This document shows, in pieces, positions 60,069 to 64,000 of a stretch of DNA of 64,000 nt. Both the position numbers and the translations under genes were made by a program. Numbering within the stretch: position 1 is the stretch's first letter; each line of letters begins with the position of its first letter. The notes beneath the pieces are model-generated. The model saw only the letters and a program-made list of their open reading frames with translations, did no database searches and was not told the origin of the DNA. Source of the stretch: Pontibacter populi (GTDB taxonomy: Bacteria > Bacteroidota > Bacteroidia > Cytophagales > Hymenobacteraceae); the NCBI RefSeq assembly GCF_019336435.1, contig NZ_JAHWXQ010000002.1:248001-312000 (forward strand). The letters are read 5' to 3'.

Positions 60069-60701
60069 TTAAATTGTTTCGTAAGGTTCTATCAGATAAT
60101 ATTTGTTTTCAGTATTGTATTCAATTACCAGGGCAGTCTCGCCCTTCTTTAAGCTTCTACCTTGGGTTGTTTTTACATTAAGTAATAGCGGAGAGCCACT
60201 GGTCTTTACAGTTGCCTGCCCTAATTCCATTGTATCAGCAGGAAGTATAACCGTACAAACCTGCCCGATAATAGTAGCCGAAGAATCATGTTCTTTCTCA
60301 AGCGCTGCAAAGATCTTTACAAAAGGAGCCGTCAGGACTTTGGCAACAAATAAAGATACTATAAGGGATGGAATCAGGTACATCAGCCCCAGTAGTTCAT
60401 AATTGTTATTCAGATAGTGATTAGCAAGTATAGAGATGACCCATAAAGGCAGGGCCCAAAAAGTGAGAAACACCATGAGCGGCACTTTACCCAAATTAAA
60501 AAAGGCCAGGGCAGAGTTTAACCACGAAACAGAGGAAATGCCATCTACATCTACTTCTACTTCGGCTTCCACATCAGTATTCAAGAAATCAAGGTCCAGA
60601 AAACCAAAAATTACAGATAGCCAATAAAGTAGTACAAACACCAAAAAGGCGGTTGGAATAATGTTTACACTGGAAAAAGCGGCCTGTAACAGTTCTGACA
60701 T
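60069..60701 (-). CDS. YqiJ/NfeD-like membrane protein with OB-fold
   Basis: 210 residues. Two or three TM regions (IPTAFLVFVLLYWLSVIFGF; KVPLMVFLTFWALPLWVISI; MYLIPSLIVSLFVAKVL) precede a C-terminal NfeD-type OB domain (SSATIIGQVCTVILPADTM, GSPLLLNVKTTQ, KGETALVIEYN). An acidic loop (NTDVEAEVEVDVDG) follows the first helix. It is the usual partner of flotillin/YqiK genes, which follow 4 bp downstream. It probably anchors the flotillin scaffold. Confidence 0.82.
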   Translation of the reverse strand: MSELLQAAFSSVNIIPTAFLVFVLLYWLSVIFGFLDLDFLNTDVEAEVEVDVDGISSVSWLNSALAFFNLGKVPLMVFLTFWALPLWVISILANHYLNNNYELLGLMYLIPSLIVSLFVAKVLTAPFVKIFAALEKEHDSSATIIGQVCTVILPADTMELGQATVKTSGSPLLLNVKTTQGRSLKKGETALVIEYNTENKYYLIEPYETI

Positions 60702-60815
60702 AGGCTTTTAGTAACTATTAAACTATAAAACTAATACTATAACAACAGATAAACAGGCCCTTCACAAAATTTTAAAAATTTAGTATCAAAACAAGCTGTT
60801 ACCTATTATTCCAAA

Positions 60816-61547
60816 CTATTCCTGTCTGCCTTCTACTGGAGTTGTTGTAAGTCCTAACTTTGCTTTAAGAGCTGCAACATCTTCAGAAGCTTTACTTGCA
60901 GCACTTGTTTGTAAGGCTTTATCAATTTCCTGGTCAATGGTTTTGCTCTCATTTGCTATTTCTCCATAAGACTCAGCTAAGGCTTCCTCCACTGCTACTT
61001 TCTCTTTCATGCGTTCCAACAGAGCCACTGTACTGTGTGAGTCGATCTGGGCAAGTTGCTTGTTTATAGTTTTGGTAGCATTACTTACCGTAACCCGAGA
61101 CTTCAGTGTCTTGAGCTCGTTTTCCCATTTACTGATCGTAGACTTTAGCTGTTTAATATTCTGGTCGAGTTGCGCAACAGAACCTTCGAACTTATGTTGG
61201 TCCTGTAGCGCCTGTGCTGACAACTTGATATTTTCTTCTTTTCTCAGCAAGGCTTCACCGGCTAGTCTGTCTGCTTCTGTGGTACTTAAATCGCCTTTGT
61301 GAGCCCGTTGCAGCAACTGCACAGCTTTGTTCTCATACTCCTGTGCTTTTTCACGGTAATTTTCCACATCATTTCTAGCACGTATGGCCATAGCCTTTAC
61401 CTCAGCTAGCGCACGCAGACTTTTGTCCAGGTCTTCCTTCATATCACGGATACCTTGTTCCGACATTTTAATAGGGTTTTCTAGTTGATCAATGGCAGAA
61501 TGAGTTTCTGCCTGTCCTATTTTAAAGATGCGTTTAAATATATTCAT
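60816..61547 (-). CDS. pspA: PspA/IM30-family membrane-stress protein
   Basis: 243 residues, almost entirely helical coiled coil with the family opening MNIFKRIFKIGQAETHSAID and the typical NPIKMSEQGIRDMKEDL. PspA/IM30 proteins form ESCRT-III-like assemblies that protect leaky membranes. It is the second gene of the cluster, 11 bp after the YbjN-like gene and 114 bp before the YqiJ-like gene. PspF and PspBC are absent, so regulation must differ from the enterobacterial system. Confidence 0.93.
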   Translation of the reverse strand: MNIFKRIFKIGQAETHSAIDQLENPIKMSEQGIRDMKEDLDKSLRALAEVKAMAIRARNDVENYREKAQEYENKAVQLLQRAHKGDLSTTEADRLAGEALLRKEENIKLSAQALQDQHKFEGSVAQLDQNIKQLKSTISKWENELKTLKSRVTVSNATKTINKQLAQIDSHSTVALLERMKEKVAVEEALAESYGEIANESKTIDQEIDKALQTSAASKASEDVAALKAKLGLTTTPVEGRQE

Positions 61548-61558
61548 CGTATTATGCT

Positions 61559-61957
61559 TTAGTTTTTAGAGAATTGAATAAGCTGATCAGAATACTCGCT
61601 AAGTAGCAAAGCCAGTGAGTTAAAAGTCGCTTCTATTTCACACAGGTCCAGTGTTTCCATTTGTAGCGTGTCCCTGAAAATCACACGCTGGCCAGTTTCA
61701 TCCAGCACAAAGGCGCCATGTATAATATCCCGGTTCTTTTGCAGCAGGCTCCGGTATATCTCTGTTGTCTGAACGGGCAATTCCAGCACATACTGCTCCA
61801 TGATCAGCAAGGGATCTGTGCAGCCAATAACTAGGTTCTTTATACCTAAGCTTTCTTTCTCAACTACAAACACGCACTCCTGTTCGTCTTCGTGAATGAT
61901 TTGAAAATCGAGCTCAAGCAAATAACTTTTAACTTTTAAAAAGTAGTTGTTTATCAT
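61559..61957 (-). CDS. YbjN/T3SS-chaperone-fold-like protein
   Basis: 132 residues, no signal. The order of strands and helices (DFQIIHEDEQECVFVVEKESLG, LLIMEQYVLELP, RSLLQKNRDIIHGAFVLDETG, FRDTLQMETLDLCEIEATFNSLALLLSEY split into short motifs) fits YbjN-like proteins, known partners of PspA/flotillin genes in other Bacteroidota. It begins the membrane-stress cluster and is divergent from an XRE regulator gene, with 370 bp between them. Confidence 0.72.
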   Translation of the reverse strand: MINNYFLKVKSYLLELDFQIIHEDEQECVFVVEKESLGIKNLVIGCTDPLLIMEQYVLELPVQTTEIYRSLLQKNRDIIHGAFVLDETGQRVIFRDTLQMETLDLCEIEATFNSLALLLSEYSDQLIQFSKN

Positions 61958-62327
61958 AAAATGGATTCTTAAACAGTTGTCACAAATTATAGTCGGGCCT
62001 TAAAATCTTAAATCTTGTAATTAGGAAGATGTACAAACATTATCTGGAGTGAACCAATTAGCCACTTCAAACAGCTCTTTAAAACTCTCAGTTGCCACAG
62101 ATCAAAGCATGATAAAAACACCATTCCTATTACTTTTATAAGTATAGCTAATTTTGCTATATAAAAATAGAGCATCTTTAATATTATATTACCACATAAG
62201 AACTCAACATATGCTCATATTTATAGCACACCACTAGGTTTATTGCGTTTTATTAGCTTGATTTGTTGATGTAATTATACTATAAAAATAAATACGCTCA
62301 AAATATTAGCAAGGTTATTTTTTTATT
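61958..62327. promoter_or_regulatory. Divergent control region of the membrane-stress cluster
   Basis: 370 bp of AT-rich DNA between the YbjN-like gene (minus) and the XRE-like regulator (plus). The only clear symmetry is TATAGC-TAATTTT-GCTATA (62143-62161), a possible operator for the adjacent HTH protein. No other gene or RNA is evident. Confidence 0.45.
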
Positions 62328-63125
62328 ATGTCGTATATCGGGAAGAATATTAAGAAGATCAGGATGGTCAAAAAGCTAAGTCAGGCAGCCTTTGCCGAGC
62401 TATTTAACTTAGCCAGACCAAGTATTGGAGCCTACGAAGAAGGGCGTTCTGAGCCTAAAATCGAGACTTTAGTGCAAATATCTAAGCACTTTGGTTTATC
62501 TATTGATATGCTCCTAACCCAAGAATTAACTATAAATGACCTGTATGGATTTGATATATTTAAGCGAGACTATACAAAAGAAGAATCGCTCAAAAAAGTA
62601 GCAGACTTAAAGACAGTCACCGAACCGGCAACAGTACTGGTAGAAAGCAATCACGCTTTTACCTACATAGCTAACCTGCATAAACAGGAATACCTTCAAC
62701 AATTACCCGCTTTACAGTTTACAAGCAACACTTCTAACACAACGCGCGCTTTTGAAGTAAAAGGCAGCGAAATGCAATATGAACAGCATGGGCTACATGC
62801 TGGCGACATACTGGTTTGTTCTATAGTAGACAAGTCAGATGCTATTCAGCTTCAGCCAGGAAATATATATGTCATGGTAACTCAGAACCAGATCCTGGTC
62901 AGAAGACTTTCTAACATTTCTTCTGGAAATAACCTTCTCTTAAAAACCGACAACCCATACTATCCACCTCTTGAGGTAGCTTTAGCTGAAGTATTAGAAA
63001 TATGGGAAGTGATAGGGGTTTACAGCACTTCATTAAACCCACCCAGCATCGTAGAAGAACGCCTGACTCAGTTGGAGCAAACTGTTCGACAATTGACAAG
63101 CAAAATAACCAAGTTAGAAAAATAA
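62328..63125 (+). CDS. XRE-family regulator with degenerate LexA/CI-like (S24) domain
   Basis: 265 residues. The HTH (residues ~5-60) reads LSQAAFAELFNLARPSIGAYE. The C-terminal domain (about 140-235) has the S24 fold signature FEVKGSEMQYEQHGLHAGDILVC and LVRRLSNIS, and the tail is a coiled coil (ERLTQLEQTVRQL). The catalytic Ser of the G-D-S-M motif is replaced by Glu (GSEM) and the catalytic Lys by Arg (VRRL), so self-cleavage should not occur. It may act as a ligand- or stress-responsive switch. It is followed 9 bp later by a PLD-like gene. Confidence 0.85.
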   Translation: MSYIGKNIKKIRMVKKLSQAAFAELFNLARPSIGAYEEGRSEPKIETLVQISKHFGLSIDMLLTQELTINDLYGFDIFKRDYTKEESLKKVADLKTVTEPATVLVESNHAFTYIANLHKQEYLQQLPALQFTSNTSNTTRAFEVKGSEMQYEQHGLHAGDILVCSIVDKSDAIQLQPGNIYVMVTQNQILVRRLSNISSGNNLLLKTDNPYYPPLEVALAEVLEIWEVIGVYSTSLNPPSIVEERLTQLEQTVRQLTSKITKLEK

Positions 63126-63134
63126 CACTTGTCT

Positions 63135-63599
63135 ATGAAAGAAATAGAAAAACAGATCAATCGGGCATATTTTAGTCCGGGCACCGAGTGTCTCAATGCA
63201 ATTCTGGATAGTATAAATAATGCTGAGTACTCATTAAAGATTTGCGTTTTTACTATCAGTGATGACCGTATTACAGCAGCTATTATAAAAGCTCACCAGG
63301 AGGGGGTTCAGGTTAGACTGTTAACTGATAACGAGAAGCTTTTTGATAAGGGATCAGACATACGGGAATTGGCAGCAGCAGGTATAGAAACACGGGTAGA
63401 CGTAACACAGTACCACATGCACCACAAATTTGCCATCATAGACAATGAAGCTTTACTTACTGGCAGCTACAACTGGACCCGTAGTGCTGCCAACTATAAC
63501 CATGAAAACCTTCTAGTGACTAATCAACGGGATATTGTTACATCCTATCTTCTAGAGTTCGATAAGTTATGGGATGAGATGCCGCTATTTGATGAGTAG
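63135..63599 (+). CDS. Small phospholipase D-like (PLDc_2) protein
   Basis: 154 residues from ATG at 63135. It contains one HKD-type motif: HHKFAIIDNEALLTGSYNWTRSA (H-x-K-x4-D followed by G-S-x-N), with SLKICVFTISDDRITAAIIKAH as the first beta-alpha unit. Single-HKD proteins of this size dimerise to form nucleases (Nuc/EndA-like) or helper domains. It is co-oriented with the XRE-like regulator gene and begins 9 bp after it, so they are probably one transcript. The target is unknown; a nuclease role in stress or defence is plausible. Confidence 0.82.
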   Translation: MKEIEKQINRAYFSPGTECLNAILDSINNAEYSLKICVFTISDDRITAAIIKAHQEGVQVRLLTDNEKLFDKGSDIRELAAAGIETRVDVTQYHMHHKFAIIDNEALLTGSYNWTRSAANYNHENLLVTNQRDIVTSYLLEFDKLWDEMPLFDE

Positions 63600-63733
63600 A
63601 AATCACTTTCTACTCAGTTTAGGAAACACTGTAAGTGGTATTGAAAAAGTTTTCAATTATAGTTTAAAGTATCCATTTACAGCAGCCAAATCCTTGTGGA
63701 AATGGTTCGACGATTCCATCCTTTGGTCTACTT

Positions 63734-63765
63734 AAAAGCCCCTCAGTTAATTCTGAGGGGCTTTT
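63734..63765 (+). terminator. Rho-independent terminator
   Basis: Perfect 13-bp stem AAAAGCCCCTCAG / CTGAGGGGCTTTT with loop TTAATT, 135 bp downstream of the PLD-like gene. The rest of the gap 63600-63928 shows no gene. Confidence 0.85.
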
Positions 63766-63928
63766 ACTTTCTGCACGTATTCTATTCATCCACATTTTGC
63801 TTCATTATTAGCTACTCGGCATGTTTGTCTTTATTTTGTGAGGTGGCAATAGGCGCATTGGAGCAGAACGCTGAAATAAGCGTTAGGCTATATCTTACCG
63901 CCGGTTGGAATTATAAATTCTTAGAACC

Positions 63929-64000
63929 ATGCTTAAAGCCTTAGTTATCATTTTTGTTTGTGTAGGCTTCATTTACATTTTGTTTTATCCTTTTTTGAAG
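63929..64000 (+). CDS. Start of a small membrane protein (partial)
   Basis: ATG at 63929 opens a frame to the window edge: 24 codons, nearly all hydrophobic (MLKALVIIFVCVGFIYILF), consistent with an N-terminal membrane helix such as found in DUF4834-type proteins. The identity cannot be decided from 24 residues. Confidence 0.5.
   Translation, partial: MLKALVIIFVCVGFIYILFYPFLK

Noticed and set aside
63696..63944. 82-codon plus-strand frame near the right end
   Set aside because: It runs through a strong rho-independent terminator and overlaps the more convincing membrane-protein start at 63929.

Overview
The window looks like a Bacteroidota chromosome segment, most likely a Hymenobacteraceae/Pontibacter-type organism (inferred from content, not from a marker-gene comparison). 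The evidence is Bacteroidota-type promoters (-7 box TAnnTTTG, for example before the tRNA-Glu gene), a type IX secretion plug protein, a DUF3276/PUR-family protein, few Shine-Dalgarno sequences, and an octamer CTATAGTT/AACTATAG that is very frequent in the first 27 kb.

1-12.4 kb is ordinary chromosome: a DUF58 protein (cut by the window edge), an RlpA-like protein, a PUR-family protein, ychF bracketed by two copies of a REP-like repeat, a methyltransferase, lipoproteins including the T9SS plug protein, OsmC, and an NtrY/NtrC-like two-component pair divergent from an FtsX/MacB-type ABC permease. Two TGTCC-N6-GGACA palindromes and a sigma-54-like promoter lie in that divergent gap.

12.4-26.6 kb is an integrated element or defence region. 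A large serine recombinase gene ends inside a tRNA-Glu gene. It is followed by a MerR-like protein and a 0.86-kb non-coding block packed with TTCCG/CGGAA words. Next come a probable HEPN nuclease and a type I restriction-modification operon (hsdM-hsdS-PD-(D/E)XK nuclease-hsdR).

26.9-43.4 kb holds a phosphatase, an FAD oxidoreductase and the main discovery, an RNA-repair island. A WYL regulator fused to a phytanoyl-CoA-hydroxylase-like dioxygenase is divergent from two RlaP-type nucleotidyltransferases. These are followed by rtcB, a compositionally foreign helicase, a Ro60/TROVE gene, five tandem Y-RNA-like non-coding RNAs (three with circularly permuted tRNA-like modules), hen1 and pnkp. Three promoters in this island share one operator-like architecture: two TGCGCA boxes exactly 13 bp apart, the second exactly 15 bp before the -7 box. 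Together these genes would clean, seal and protect cleaved RNA. RtcB would join 2',3'-cyclic phosphate/5'-OH ends, and Pnkp/Hen1 would heal, methylate and ligate. Ro and the Y RNAs would handle damaged or misfolded RNA, and the nucleotidyltransferases could modify RNA ends.

43.8-52.5 kb is a run of small, mostly unrecognised genes (DUF2569, MORN/YwqK-like, DUF695 and several secreted proteins or lipoproteins). 52.9-62 kb carries a YbjN-PspA-YqiJ-flotillin cluster plus a giant coiled-coil AAA ATPase, probably a membrane-stress system. The window ends with an XRE/S24-like regulator lacking the catalytic residues, a small PLD-family protein and the start of a membrane protein.
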